Below are positions 26,597 to 35,487 of a DNA stretch of 64,000 bases, piece by piece. This stretch comes from Candidatus Schekmanbacteria bacterium (lineage in GTDB: Bacteria > CSSED10-310 > JACPHN01): assembly GCA_016188575.1 (NCBI GenBank), contig JACPHN010000086.1, positions 29,885-93,884 on the forward strand. The letters are read 5' to 3'. A program made the position numbers and the translations under genes. The first letter of the stretch is position 1. Every line of letters starts with the position of its first letter. The notes beneath the pieces are model-generated. The model made no database searches. It was not told the origin of the DNA and saw nothing but the letters and a program-made list of their open reading frames with translations.

Positions 26597-27823
26597 ATGC
26601 CACATCCCTGGCACATCCTTGGTCGCTGTGCTTTCCTGCCGTTGCTTGTAGCCACCGTCGGAGCTTGCGGGGCGGACGATGACTCCGTATCTCTTGATCC
26701 TTCCTGCACGGCAAACGGCTGTTTGCAGGAGTATCGGCTCGTGGGTCAGTACTCCAAGAACGTCGTGCAGGGTTTCCTGCAGGCGGGCGTCACGATCGAT
26801 AACGGGTACAGCGTGTACACCATGCGGTTTGCCACCGACGGCAAGACTTCCTCGGCAACGGTTACCATTCCCTATGATCCGGGTCTGCAACCGCCAGCGG
26901 GTGGGTACCACATTGTCGCCAACAATCACGGCTCCTTTGGCATCGATGACCCTTGCGCGTTGGCGGGGACAAACGAAGGCATCGGGCTTTCCGGCTACTT
27001 CGGCGCGCGCGGTCTGATCGGGGTGACCGTCGACTATCCGGGCATGGGCACCAGCGGCGTGCACACCTACCTCGGCCTGCGGGAGGAGGGAGCAAGCGTG
27101 CTCGACGGGCTGCGGGCCACGGTGGCTCTGGCGAAGGAGCTCGAAGCACCGACTTCGGGACGATTTGCGCTGGCGGGTCTGAGTCAGGGTGGCCATGCCA
27201 CGCTGGCGGCCGCCACTTTGCACACGACGTATGCTCCGGAGCTGAACATCCGCGCCTTTGCCGCCGCCGGCCCGGCAACGGCGTGGGAAAAGCACTGGTC
27301 CGAGGGTGTCGCCTACGCCGGTAGCCACATCGTCTATCACGCCATGCTCATGTACGCCTGGGTGGTCAATGAGCCGGAATGGGCGGGTCTTTCGCTTTGG
27401 CATTCGAGCATCGCGGCAACAATCGGCAGCACGCTGACGGGGTCGTGTCTCTGGAGCACGCCCTCGCTGTTCGATCAGATCCCGTGGAGTGCCGAATCCG
27501 TGTTCGATCCGAGCTTCCTGCAGGCGTATCGGACCCGCTCCTGGGGCGCCTACGCCGCGGTGAGCCGGACTTTTTCGAAAAACGCTATCGCTCCCTACAC
27601 CCAGACCGCTCCATTGCGCATTTATCAAGGGGATAGAGACACCACGACTCCGCTCTATGCCACCAGGGAAATGGTCGACGCGCTGCGCGCCGGCGGGGTT
27701 ACCGTGGATTTTCAGATCGTCCCGGGAGCGGACCACCTGGACATTGCGTTTGGTTACCTGGCATACTATCAGCGGCGCACGGAGGACGCGATCGCCTGGC
27801 TCGGCGATCGCCTGGCGAGCTGA
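26597..27823 (+). CDS. Alpha/beta-hydrolase lipoprotein (secretory lipase-like)
   Basis: 408 residues. A signal peptide ends in a lipobox VGAC with Cys near residue 24, followed by GADDD, so it is a probable outer-envelope lipoprotein. Alpha/beta-hydrolase landmarks: VTVDYPGMGTSG, the nucleophile elbow GLSQGGHA (Ser), the acid region YQGDRDTTTPL (Asp), and the His in VPGADHLDIA. The order and spacing match secretory lipases and related esterases. The acyl substrate is unknown. No sigma-54 box was found upstream. Confidence 0.85.
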   Translation: MPHPWHILGRCAFLPLLVATVGACGADDDSVSLDPSCTANGCLQEYRLVGQYSKNVVQGFLQAGVTIDNGYSVYTMRFATDGKTSSATVTIPYDPGLQPPAGGYHIVANNHGSFGIDDPCALAGTNEGIGLSGYFGARGLIGVTVDYPGMGTSGVHTYLGLREEGASVLDGLRATVALAKELEAPTSGRFALAGLSQGGHATLAAATLHTTYAPELNIRAFAAAGPATAWEKHWSEGVAYAGSHIVYHAMLMYAWVVNEPEWAGLSLWHSSIAATIGSTLTGSCLWSTPSLFDQIPWSAESVFDPSFLQAYRTRSWGAYAAVSRTFSKNAIAPYTQTAPLRIYQGDRDTTTPLYATREMVDALRAGGVTVDFQIVPGADHLDIAFGYLAYYQRRTEDAIAWLGDRLAS

Positions 27824-27864
27824 CCATGGTGTGGACGGGGTATGGACGCTGAGCTGAGGACTCG

Positions 27865-28218
27865 ATGAGTAGATATCCGATAACGATCACGCTGCTGTTG
27901 CTGAGCAACGTGTTCATGACTTTTGCGTGGTATGCCCACCTGCGAAATCTCGCGACGCGGCCATGGATCATCGCCGTTTTTGCCAGTTGGGGAATCGCTT
28001 TTTTCGAGTACATGCTCCAGGTGCCGGCCAATCGCATCGGGCACGGTGTCATGAGCGTCGGGCAGCTCAAGATCTTGCAGGAGGTCATTACACTGGCGGT
28101 CTTCGTGCCGTTCTCGGTGCTCTATCTGCGCGAAAAACCGACCGTTGACTACCTCTGGGCGGGGCTTTGCATCCTCGGCGCCGTCTTTTTCGTGTTCCGG
28201 TCGAAGCTCGCTCCGTAG
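27865..28218 (+). CDS. DUF486 (DMT-like) small membrane protein
   Basis: 117 residues, almost entirely hydrophobic, with four predicted membrane segments (about 8-26, 34-50, 70-90, 97-113). The sequence SNVFMTFAWYAHLRN, SWGIAFFEYMLQVPANRIG, and AVFVPFSVLYLREKP is characteristic of the DUF486 family, distantly related to small multidrug/metabolite transporters. It is in the inner membrane; its substrate is unknown. Confidence 0.9.
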   Translation: MSRYPITITLLLLSNVFMTFAWYAHLRNLATRPWIIAVFASWGIAFFEYMLQVPANRIGHGVMSVGQLKILQEVITLAVFVPFSVLYLREKPTVDYLWAGLCILGAVFFVFRSKLAP

Positions 28219-28347
28219 TGGCGCGATTCGGCATCGCGTTCGTAGGCGGGAGGCAGGCGCTGTCGCAACCATTGTGGGGGAGCCGGCGGCGGTTGAGTGC
28301 GCCCCGGCGACTTCAACCGAGATCATCACGTCAACGGGACACATTCC

Positions 28348-29256
28348 ATGAACAAGAAAGCCGCGCTGCTGCGCAAAGATCGCGTCACCCGCGTGCTGAC
28401 CGCCGATGGCCGGATGCGGGTAGCCGCGGTCAAAAACAGTCAGTGCGCGCGTAATGCACAGCAGCGACACGAGCTCGACGCGGCATCGGCCGCAATCCTT
28501 GCCCAGGCGCTCGCGGCCGCGACTCTGCTCGCTTCCTTCATGAAAGGTGAGGAGCGCGTGATCGTCGAGGCCAGTGGCGCGGGAGCGGTGCAGAACGTGT
28601 TGGCCGAGGCGATCCAGGTGGGCGAAGTGCGCGGCTACGTGCACCATCGCGGCGTTGAGGGCGCAGCCCAGGACCGGCGGGCACCGCCCCTGATCGGGCC
28701 GGGCCGCTTCAAGGTGAGTCGGATCCTGTATGACCACCCAGCGCCGTCTGTTGGCATCGTCGAGCTCGCATCGGGTGATTTCGCGGAGCAGTTCGGCAGC
28801 TACCTGTCGCAATCCGAGCAGATTCCTTCGGCTGTCAGATTCGAGGTCACGCAGGATCAAGATGGCAATATCGTCGAGTCGGCCGGCGTCCTCGTGCAGG
28901 TCATGCCGGGTTGGGAAAGCACCGACCCAGGGCTTCTTCAGGACATGGTCGCCGCCGTGCCCTCGCTATGCGAGGTGCTCGCCGTGGAGCGTCCGGCCGC
29001 GCTACTTGAGAGAGTCGTGGCGGCGCCGTTCACCATCCTGGCCGACAAGCGCGTTGATTTCTTCTGCCGCTGCTCGCTCCAACGATTTACCAGGGCCTTG
29101 ACTGCGCTGCCGCTCGGCGACCTGGAGGACATGCGAAAGCTCGGCCAAAACGAGCTGGTTTGCCACTTCTGCAATGCGCGGTACACAATTTCAGATAGCG
29201 ACTTCGACCACCTCATCGAACGCATCCGCAAGAGCGCCGCAAGTGTCACGAACTGA
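28348..29256 (+). CDS. hslO: Hsp33 redox-regulated chaperone
   Basis: 302 residues from the ATG at 28348. The N-terminal domain has ILAQALAAATLLASFMKGEE and the substrate-binding beta region. The C-terminal redox switch is intact: FFCRCSLQRF supplies the CxC pair and ELVCHFCNARY the CxxC pair that bind zinc when reduced and form disulfides under oxidative stress, releasing the holdase activity. Length and layout fit Hsp33. It converges with the C45 peptidase gene; an 8-bp hairpin lies between their stops. Confidence 0.93.
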   Translation: MNKKAALLRKDRVTRVLTADGRMRVAAVKNSQCARNAQQRHELDAASAAILAQALAAATLLASFMKGEERVIVEASGAGAVQNVLAEAIQVGEVRGYVHHRGVEGAAQDRRAPPLIGPGRFKVSRILYDHPAPSVGIVELASGDFAEQFGSYLSQSEQIPSAVRFEVTQDQDGNIVESAGVLVQVMPGWESTDPGLLQDMVAAVPSLCEVLAVERPAALLERVVAAPFTILADKRVDFFCRCSLQRFTRALTALPLGDLEDMRKLGQNELVCHFCNARYTISDSDFDHLIERIRKSAASVTN

Positions 29257-29259
29257 GGC

Positions 29260-29285
29260 GGTGCGGCGGATGCCCCTGCCGCACC
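29260..29285. terminator. Hairpin between convergent hslO and C45 peptidase genes
   Basis: Perfect 8-bp stem GGTGCGGC / GCCGCACC with a 10-nt loop, starting 3 nt past the hslO stop and ending 15 nt before the opposite stop. It could serve both genes. There is no U-tract. Confidence 0.4.
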
Positions 29286-29300
29286 TGCGATCCCTGGGCG

Positions 29301-31040
29301 CTAGGGGGCGATAACATCGGCGAAGGCAAAGTCGAGGGCAACCTTCGCGGCCTTGCGCGCGCGATACGGGGTTACCAGCCCCTTGCGGGCGGCGGTGCCA
29401 GCGGCAGGGTCGCAGCGATCGGCGGCGAGAACCGCGCGGTAGTCGTCGATGGCGTCAAGGCGCCGGGCGGCCAGGTCGCGCACGCGGCCCCGCCACAGAT
29501 GGAAGGTGGCGCGGCGTTCAGAGTCGCTGTGCCCGATGGCGACGGCGCGCTCCAGGCTCGCCTCTGCAAGGCCGAGGTCGCCGTGCTTCATCGCGAGCAG
29601 CCCGCATAGAAACTGATACAGCGCTTGTTCCGGTTGCAGCTCACACGCCTCGCCCATGCGCTGGAGCGCCTGCCGGCGATCGCCACTGTCGACGTAGGCC
29701 ACGTACGCCTGTCGATAGGCGGCGAAAGCGCTCCGACTGGCGGCGCTCAGAGCGGAGCCACCGGGGAGCGTTCCGAATTCCGGCGCGAAGTCCTCGGTCT
29801 TCAAACTGAATGGTAGAAAATCGGAATGGGCCGCAGGAGTCTCCCCAGTTCCGACCCAGATGACGCTGTCCTCTGGATCGAACACCACCGATGCCACGGT
29901 CATGAGCATCGCGATTGCCCGACTGAGCCGACAGATGTCGGGCCCCGTGTCGGCGAGGATAGCCGCCATCCCCGCGGGATCGAGGCCGCCGTGGCCCCTG
30001 TCCAAGAGCTCGGCGAGCCGCGCTTGCCGCCCGGAGTTGTGACGCCAATAGCTCGGGTAGAGATCGCGTTCGGTGCGGCCGAGCGCCGGATCGCGGAAAA
30101 TGTTGGCGTAGGCGAAGGTCGTGTCGTCCACCGGCGTCGTCGTGAACACCTTGCGGTCAGGATTTTCCTCCATGCACAGAACCCGGCGCGCGCGGCCATC
30201 GCAAACCAGATAGGTGAAGCCCCCGATCGCGCGGTAGGAGCGGAGAATGGTCTCCGCTTCCTGCAGGTTCGTGGCCTCCCGCATGACCCGGTCGCCCATG
30301 ACGCCGACGGGGCAACCACCGAGGCGCACGGTGTCACAGAGCATGTGTTGATGAACCGCGAGAGTGAGCCCGGACTCGTTCATCGCCTGGACTCCGCCCA
30401 GTGGCACGCCGGCCGACGATATCGACACGTACCGTTGACCCTGGGTCGGCTCGTGGAAGATCACCGCGGCCTCTCGCGGCCAGGTGCTCACACCGTGATA
30501 GTCGAAGTTCCGGGCGTGCAGGAGCTTTCCGGTGGCGGTGGCGCCGCCCCAGGCAATCGCGCTCGAGCAGCCGAGCCCGAGCTGCACGCGATGGCGTACC
30601 GCCGGAGCGGTGCGCGCCAGGCGAATGTTGCGCGCGACGAGCCACAATAGCGACTCTGGCATGACGCAGCCCTCGAGCACGTCCGCGAAAGGATACCCCG
30701 CGCCGTCGGCCAGACCCCGAATCGTTTCTTCGGCGAAGGCGGGGATCGCCGCACGGATCTTTCGCCCCACGATCAGGTCGAGCAGCCGGCGGAGCTGCGG
30801 CGCCAAAACTCCAGCGCCGGCCCCGGCGAGCATTTTCTCGAGGTAGGTCCGGTAATACAAAAGCGGCCCGCGGGCGATGGCATCCCGAAGCAGGACGCCG
30901 TGCTGGCGCCCCATCTCATAGAAGCTTCCTTTGACCTTCAGGACGTGGAGATTTCCAACCTTCCTGAGCCACGCCTCGCCGAGCTGTTCCTTCGTCCCTA
31001 CTGCGATTTCCCCGACGGCTTCCCTGACCTTCGTTTCCAT
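29301..31040 (-). CDS. C45-family Ntn-hydrolase (acyl-CoA:6-APA acyltransferase-like)
   Basis: 579 residues. Residues 30-400 match the C45/phospholipase-B-like Ntn-hydrolase fold: GSFYEMGRQHG, PFADVLEGCVMPESL, and the nucleophile region GLGCSSAIAWGGATATGK, where Cys158 would become the N-terminal nucleophile after autocleavage, followed by LLHARNFDYHG and VPLGGVQAMNESGLTLA. The last 130 residues (AYVDSGDRRQALQRMGEACE onward) look like TPR helices. It may hydrolyse amide bonds of acylated amino acids, penicillin-like or lipid amides; the substrate is unknown. No signal peptide is apparent. The start has GAGGA 10 nt upstream. Confidence 0.85.
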   Translation of the reverse strand: METKVREAVGEIAVGTKEQLGEAWLRKVGNLHVLKVKGSFYEMGRQHGVLLRDAIARGPLLYYRTYLEKMLAGAGAGVLAPQLRRLLDLIVGRKIRAAIPAFAEETIRGLADGAGYPFADVLEGCVMPESLLWLVARNIRLARTAPAVRHRVQLGLGCSSAIAWGGATATGKLLHARNFDYHGVSTWPREAAVIFHEPTQGQRYVSISSAGVPLGGVQAMNESGLTLAVHQHMLCDTVRLGGCPVGVMGDRVMREATNLQEAETILRSYRAIGGFTYLVCDGRARRVLCMEENPDRKVFTTTPVDDTTFAYANIFRDPALGRTERDLYPSYWRHNSGRQARLAELLDRGHGGLDPAGMAAILADTGPDICRLSRAIAMLMTVASVVFDPEDSVIWVGTGETPAAHSDFLPFSLKTEDFAPEFGTLPGGSALSAASRSAFAAYRQAYVAYVDSGDRRQALQRMGEACELQPEQALYQFLCGLLAMKHGDLGLAEASLERAVAIGHSDSERRATFHLWRGRVRDLAARRLDAIDDYRAVLAADRCDPAAGTAARKGLVTPYRARKAAKVALDFAFADVIAP

Positions 31041-31105
31041 GTTCGTTCGGTCCTCTTGCGCAGCGCGAGATGCGCCTTCATGGCGTCAATTCGAAAAGAA
31101 AAACG

Positions 31106-31834
31106 TCAGCTCGTGAGTAACAACAGGAGCCCAGGCCCCGCGAGAATGATCTGGATGATTCGCGTGAACTTATCCGGCGGCACCATGCGGTTGAGGACGC
31201 GGCCCAGGTAGGCGGCGGCAACAAGGGCCGGGATGGAAGTCGCCGAAAGGACGGCCACCTGCTTCGTCCATAGACCCGTAGCGCCGTGCGCGACGGCGAC
31301 AAACGCGGACAGGGGCAGAAAGAACGCCTGCAACGTCGCACGGGTGCGCTGCGGATCCCAGTGCCGCAGCGCGGCGAAGATCACGACGGGCGGGCCGCTG
31401 GCGTTGATGGCGCCCGCAAGCCAGCCGGAAACGACCCCAAACGGCCATGCCCAGTGCTTGCTCTCCAGGCGCGGCCCGGAACCGGGAAACGCCGCGTAGA
31501 TGGCATAGCTGATCAACAGCACACCCAGACCCTCGCTGATCGCGGACTCCGGAAGTACCTTCACGGCGATGGCGCCGAGCGGCACACCGACGGCAGCAGC
31601 GATCAGCAGGTCGCGTGCGGCTCGCCAGTCAACGTGAGCGCGCGCGTCCAGCGCCACCAGGATCGCGATGAGCACACCCGTGAGCGCTACCACGGGGCTC
31701 GCCGTGCGCACGCCCAGCAGCAGCGTCAGCAGCGGCATGGCGATGAGCGCATCGCCGAAACCGAAGGTGGATCGGCAGAGGGTGGCGACAAACATCACCG
31801 CTGACGTGCAAACAGCGACCAGATGCTCATTCAT
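31106..31834 (-). CDS. TauE/SafE-family sulfite exporter-like permease
   Basis: 242 residues from the ATG at 31834; the frame continues upstream without similarity. Eight or so membrane segments with the two repeated halves typical of the family: FGFGDALIAMPLLTLLLG in the first and SGWLAGAINASGPPVVIF in the second, followed by LGRVLNRMVPPDKFTRIIQI. Members export sulfite, sulfoacetate or other small anions, or take them up. The substrate is not visible here. It sits 65 bp downstream of the C45 peptidase start, on the same strand, so it is transcribed toward that gene and could be co-transcribed with it. Confidence 0.88.
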   Translation of the reverse strand: MNEHLVAVCTSAVMFVATLCRSTFGFGDALIAMPLLTLLLGVRTASPVVALTGVLIAILVALDARAHVDWRAARDLLIAAAVGVPLGAIAVKVLPESAISEGLGVLLISYAIYAAFPGSGPRLESKHWAWPFGVVSGWLAGAINASGPPVVIFAALRHWDPQRTRATLQAFFLPLSAFVAVAHGATGLWTKQVAVLSATSIPALVAAAYLGRVLNRMVPPDKFTRIIQIILAGPGLLLLLTS

Positions 31835-32422
31835 CGGGGCACCGCAGTGGGGTTGCGCACGCTCGGTCGCGGTGCGCGGGGACGCGGTTATTCGGTATGG
31901 GACTTGCGCACCGAGCGCACTTCTGCCGCGCGGCGCGGATTCCGTATGATATGACTTCCGGTGAATCGAGGCAAGCTGGCCGCGTTTCCTGTATCCACTG
32001 CCGGTTCGGCGCCGGCGCGTCCACGCCCCCTCCGAATAACGCGATGTCGATGCAGCGTGATCGGCATTGACTCCAATCGCTTCGGCGGCGACGCTGGGCG
32101 GGTGTCTATCGGCGGCCAGGAGTGAGAAATGATCAGACTCAGCACCGTCTCTATTAGCAGGCACCGCCCTCATCCGCAATCGCGCGGCCGCGTCTCGTCG
32201 ACCATCGCAGTCGCCAGCGCGGACGGGACGAGCATGGACATCGTAACGGAAAACGCGGTCGTCGTTGGCTCGCCTGTCTGGATGCCTCCGGGACGCTAAC
32301 AGCCAATCTCACTGGACCGAGTTGGCGAAACGCGTACCGGGCGCGGGCCAGCACGGAGACCCTGGAGGCGTGAGGGTTCGGAGCAGGTCTCACGCCGCCA
32401 TGCCGGCTGGCCTCGACGCTCG
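31835..32422. other. Long intergenic region
   Basis: About 588 bp between the TauE-like and DUF4386-like genes, both minus strand. The frames that remain open have no ribosome binding site, family motif or sensible composition. I see no promoter match or RNA gene. It probably contains the TauE promoter. Confidence 0.35.
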
Positions 32423-33109
32423 TCAACCGGATGTGGCGTGCCCTTCCTTGAACCCTTTGGCCATCAGCCAGACCGCCAGCACAAGGTTGGCCAAACCCAT
32501 CGGCATGCCAAACAGCTCCGGGAAGGGCATACTATATCCGGCAAGTACCGGCAACGTTATCCCAGTGAAGTGAAGCACACTGGCTGTCATCCCAATGGCG
32601 GCCAGTGCGCGCGGAACCATTGCGCACCGGAGCAAGACGCAATAGAGCGTGAAGAGCCATGCCACGACGATAAAAATGTGCGAATAGTGCGCCCATTTCC
32701 ATGCCGAGCGGACGGCAATGCCGAGCGCCTGGAAAGGCCCGTGATCAGCGGCGCCGGCCGCGGCGTACGCCTGTCCCAGAGACAGCATGGTCAGCCAGTG
32801 ACCGTTCTCGCAGATCTGCAACGTGAAGTTGACCACCGCAAGCGCAAGCAACCAGAGCCCCAGCCGGTAGCTGCGCTCGCGAACGGCCGGCCACGCGGCA
32901 ACAGATACACCAACCGACACCGCGCCGCCCACGAACAGGAGAAGCACGCCGAGCCTGACCTGAGCCGACATCCCTGCCGCGGTTTCAAGGAAGCCGGCCG
33001 GGGCCGTTGTCAGCGGCAACAGCACAATGTAGGGGACGGTGAGGCCGGTCGCCAGTTGCACGAGCAAGAGCATGCCGATGATTCGGCCGACGCGTTTTCC
33101 GGATGTCAT
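32423..33109 (-). CDS. Polytopic membrane protein, DUF4386-like
   Basis: 228 residues from the ATG at 33109, fixed by GGAGG 5 nt upstream. Six membrane segments (about 10-30, 45-70, 75-95, 128-150, 158-178, 185-215). Features such as RIIGMLLLVQLATGL at the start and YSHIFIVVAWLFTLYCVLL are compatible with the DUF4386 family of six-helix membrane proteins. No enzymatic motif is visible. It is divergent from pcm. Confidence 0.65.
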   Translation of the reverse strand: MTSGKRVGRIIGMLLLVQLATGLTVPYIVLLPLTTAPAGFLETAAGMSAQVRLGVLLLFVGGAVSVGVSVAAWPAVRERSYRLGLWLLALAVVNFTLQICENGHWLTMLSLGQAYAAAGAADHGPFQALGIAVRSAWKWAHYSHIFIVVAWLFTLYCVLLRCAMVPRALAAIGMTASVLHFTGITLPVLAGYSMPFPELFGMPMGLANLVLAVWLMAKGFKEGHATSG

Positions 33110-33460
33110 CCAAACCTCCATCCCCGGACCACGTCTGGATGCGGGCATTGAAGCGAACCGAAAACCGCGGTAGGATGGGCAACATTGCAGACTCAGGCAG
33201 CATCAATTCGCAAGGTGACCGCCGGGACCTCGCATGGATCTCAAGCGGATTCGACCCCGAGACCGGGCAGCGCCCGATTCACTACAAGCCGCCCCATCAG
33301 GTTGTTGCTGCGCGCGAGAAAGGTTCAGGCCCGCAGGCGATAGAGGCCCCAGTCGCGGCGCGGCGGGCACCGAAGCACCGCGGGGGGTGGTGTTGTAGCG
33401 TAGTCCGTGCGCTGGCAGAGGTGACGTGGCGCGCGAAGCCCCCGTTGCAGAGGCCCTCAA
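33110..33460. other. Divergent promoter region between DUF4386-like gene and pcm operon
   Basis: About 351 bp with promoters expected for both directions. I find no -24/-12 match in correct spacing and no convincing sigma-70 boxes; no small gene is supported. Confidence 0.35.
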
Positions 33461-34102
33461 GTGCGTCTCGAAAAGAAGCGCGAAATCATGGTGCTCCGGC
33501 AGCTCATGCTTCGGGGCATCACCGACGAACGGGTGCTCAAGGCGTTTCGGTCGGTGCCGCGGGACCGGTTCATTCCCCAGGGCCGCGATATCGACGCCTA
33601 TCAGGATCACCCTATCCCCATCGGCCTGGGCCAGACCACGTCCCAGCCCTACATCATCGCGCGGATGCTGGAGCTGGCCACCATCCATGCCGCCGATCGC
33701 GTGCTCGAGGTGGGAACCGGCAGCGGCTACCAGACAGCGCTGCTCGCCGAGCTCGCCAGCCAGGTATTTTCCATCGAACGGTTCGCGGAGCTCGCCAGCA
33801 GGGCGGAGGCAATCCTGGGAGAGATCGGCTACAACAATGTGCACGTCACCGTCGGAGATGGCTCGTGCGGCTGGGAGGAATGGGCGCCATTCGACGCGGT
33901 AGTGGTCTCGGCAGCCGCCCCGTGGGTGCCGCCGCCGCTGAAAGAGCAGCTCGCTGCGGACGGCCGACTCGTGCTCCCGGTAGGCGGCACCTTCATGCAG
34001 AATCTTGTCCGCATCGTTCGCCACGAGAGCGAATTTCGAGAAGAGCTACACGAAGGGTGCACCTTCGTGCCGCTAGTGGGAGAGCACGGCCATGCCAGGT
34101 AG
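33461..34102 (+). CDS. pcm: Protein-L-isoaspartate O-methyltransferase
   Basis: 213 residues, GTG start at 33461 with AGAGG 7 nt upstream; ATG at 33488 is an alternative. It has the SAM-binding motif I VLEVGTGSGYQTALLA, the preceding YQDHPIPIGLGQTTSQPYI that positions the isoaspartyl substrate, and FDAVVVSAAAPWVPPPLKEQL and LVLPVGG further on. It methylates isoaspartyl residues to start repair of damaged proteins in the cytoplasm. It heads a tightly packed four-gene run: its stop overlaps the next gene by 11 bp. Confidence 0.93.
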   Translation: MRLEKKREIMVLRQLMLRGITDERVLKAFRSVPRDRFIPQGRDIDAYQDHPIPIGLGQTTSQPYIIARMLELATIHAADRVLEVGTGSGYQTALLAELASQVFSIERFAELASRAEAILGEIGYNNVHVTVGDGSCGWEEWAPFDAVVVSAAAPWVPPPLKEQLAADGRLVLPVGGTFMQNLVRIVRHESEFREELHEGCTFVPLVGEHGHAR

Positions 34103-34742
34103 CACTGGCACTATCGCCGAACCGATCACCCCCGCTCGCTTCGCGCCCCGCTTGCTGAGCGTGCGCGGCCTGTACGACTGGGTGCTATCCTGGGCCGAAA
34201 CTCCCTGCGGTATCTGGGCGCTGGCCCTCATCTCGTTCATCGAATCCAGCATCTTCCCCATCCCCCCCGACGTGCTACTCATCCCGCTCGTGCTCGGCGC
34301 GCGCCGCAAGTGGTGGCGATTGGCGTTGTGCTGCACCGCTGCCAGTGTGGCCGGTGGTATGCTCGGGTACGCGATCGGATGGGGTGCCTGGGAAACCGTC
34401 GGCCAAGCCATCGTCCGCTTTTATCACGGGGAAGCGACGATGGAACGGATCAGAATCATTTACGCGGAATGGGGCTTTCTCGGCGTCTTTGGCGCGGCGC
34501 TCACCCCCATCCCCTACAAGATTTTCACGATCGCCAGCGGCGTGTTCGCTTTCCCCATACCCTCTTTTCTGCTCGCGTCCGTGCTCGGCCGTGCCACCCG
34601 GTTCTTTGCCGTCGCGGGCCTGCTGTACCTGTTCGGGGAACCGCTGAAACGGTTCATCGACCGCTACTTCAATGTGTTGTCCGTGCTTTTCTTCGTTTTG
34701 CTCGTCGGCGGCTTCCTGCTGGTGAAGTTCCTTGCGGGTTGA
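34092..34742 (+). CDS. YqaA/DedA-like VTT-domain membrane protein
   Basis: 216 residues with about five membrane segments. The start overlaps pcm by 11 bp. VTT/SNARE-associated family landmarks: ALISFIESSIFPIPPDVLLI (the E-x-x-x-P-x-P loop), GGMLGYAIGWGAWE, and LTPIPYKIFTIASGVFAFP, with the conserved F/Y-x-x-x-R near LGRATRFFAVAG. DedA/VTT proteins move phospholipids or carrier lipids across the inner membrane. It is translationally coupled to pcm and to the next gene (11-bp overlap). Confidence 0.9.
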   Translation: MPGSTGTIAEPITPARFAPRLLSVRGLYDWVLSWAETPCGIWALALISFIESSIFPIPPDVLLIPLVLGARRKWWRLALCCTAASVAGGMLGYAIGWGAWETVGQAIVRFYHGEATMERIRIIYAEWGFLGVFGAALTPIPYKIFTIASGVFAFPIPSFLLASVLGRATRFFAVAGLLYLFGEPLKRFIDRYFNVLSVLFFVLLVGGFLLVKFLAG

Positions 34743-35487
34743 TGACCTCAGCCTGCGCGAACGCGATCGCGAACGATTGGCGAGCGCAGGCTTCTCGCTC
34801 TCGCCGCGAGCGACACCGGCGAGTGCCGAAGCGTTTCTTGCCGAGCTCACGCCGCAGCGTTTCGCGCTGCTCGCCGGCATTTTGCTCACGAGCGCCGGTG
34901 CGCGCGGATTGTCCCGTTTCGGCGTCCTGCGATTTCTCTATCGGCATCGCCACTTGCGATACGGGGGGCTGGACGCGCCGCTGTTTCCTTCGGCCGTCGG
35001 TATGGACCTGTTTGCGACCTACCTTACCCTCAGCTTGCCGCAGATGGCCGCGCGCGCATCCGCGGGGCTGGCTCCGGTGGAGAGCCTGGAGATGGCGAGC
35101 GGCTTCAACGCGCTGATCGAAGCACTCGAGCTCGCTCGAAACTTGCGCCCGGACTCCGGAGACACGCTCGACCTCGAGGTCATCTCGCCGGCCCGGGAGC
35201 TTGCGGCGGTCCTCCGCATGGTGGTTGCCGAAAACCATTTCGTGAGCTGCCGGGTACACGCGCCAAAGGAGCAAGCCGCGCTCCCTGCTGCGGCCATGAC
35301 CCTGCGCTTGTCGGCGCGGGACATGGCGGCGACCTACGCGGCCGAGGGCGCGAACGCGATCGTGTTTCTGGGGCGCATGATGTGGGCGCTCTCCCGCGTG
35401 GAAGTAGAATGTCGCCGGCGAGGGCGGCTGCAGGTGGACTGGTGGCGGATCCTGGGACGCGCGCGAGCGCAATTTCAGGGCGGATGA
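34732..35487 (+). CDS. Unknown protein in the pcm operon
   Basis: 251 residues. The only possible early start is TTG 34732, right after an in-frame stop and overlapping the upstream gene by 11 bp, which fits translational coupling. No signal peptide; a weakly hydrophobic helix lies near 40-60 (RFALLAGILLTSAGARGL). The rest is Leu/Ala/Arg-rich and mixed alpha/beta. I recognise no family. The overlap on both sides (4 bp with the next gene) argues that it is a real gene working with the Cys-cluster protein or the VTT protein. Confidence 0.65.
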   Translation: MRVDDLSLRERDRERLASAGFSLSPRATPASAEAFLAELTPQRFALLAGILLTSAGARGLSRFGVLRFLYRHRHLRYGGLDAPLFPSAVGMDLFATYLTLSLPQMAARASAGLAPVESLEMASGFNALIEALELARNLRPDSGDTLDLEVISPARELAAVLRMVVAENHFVSCRVHAPKEQAALPAAAMTLRLSARDMAATYAAEGANAIVFLGRMMWALSRVEVECRRRGRLQVDWWRILGRARAQFQGG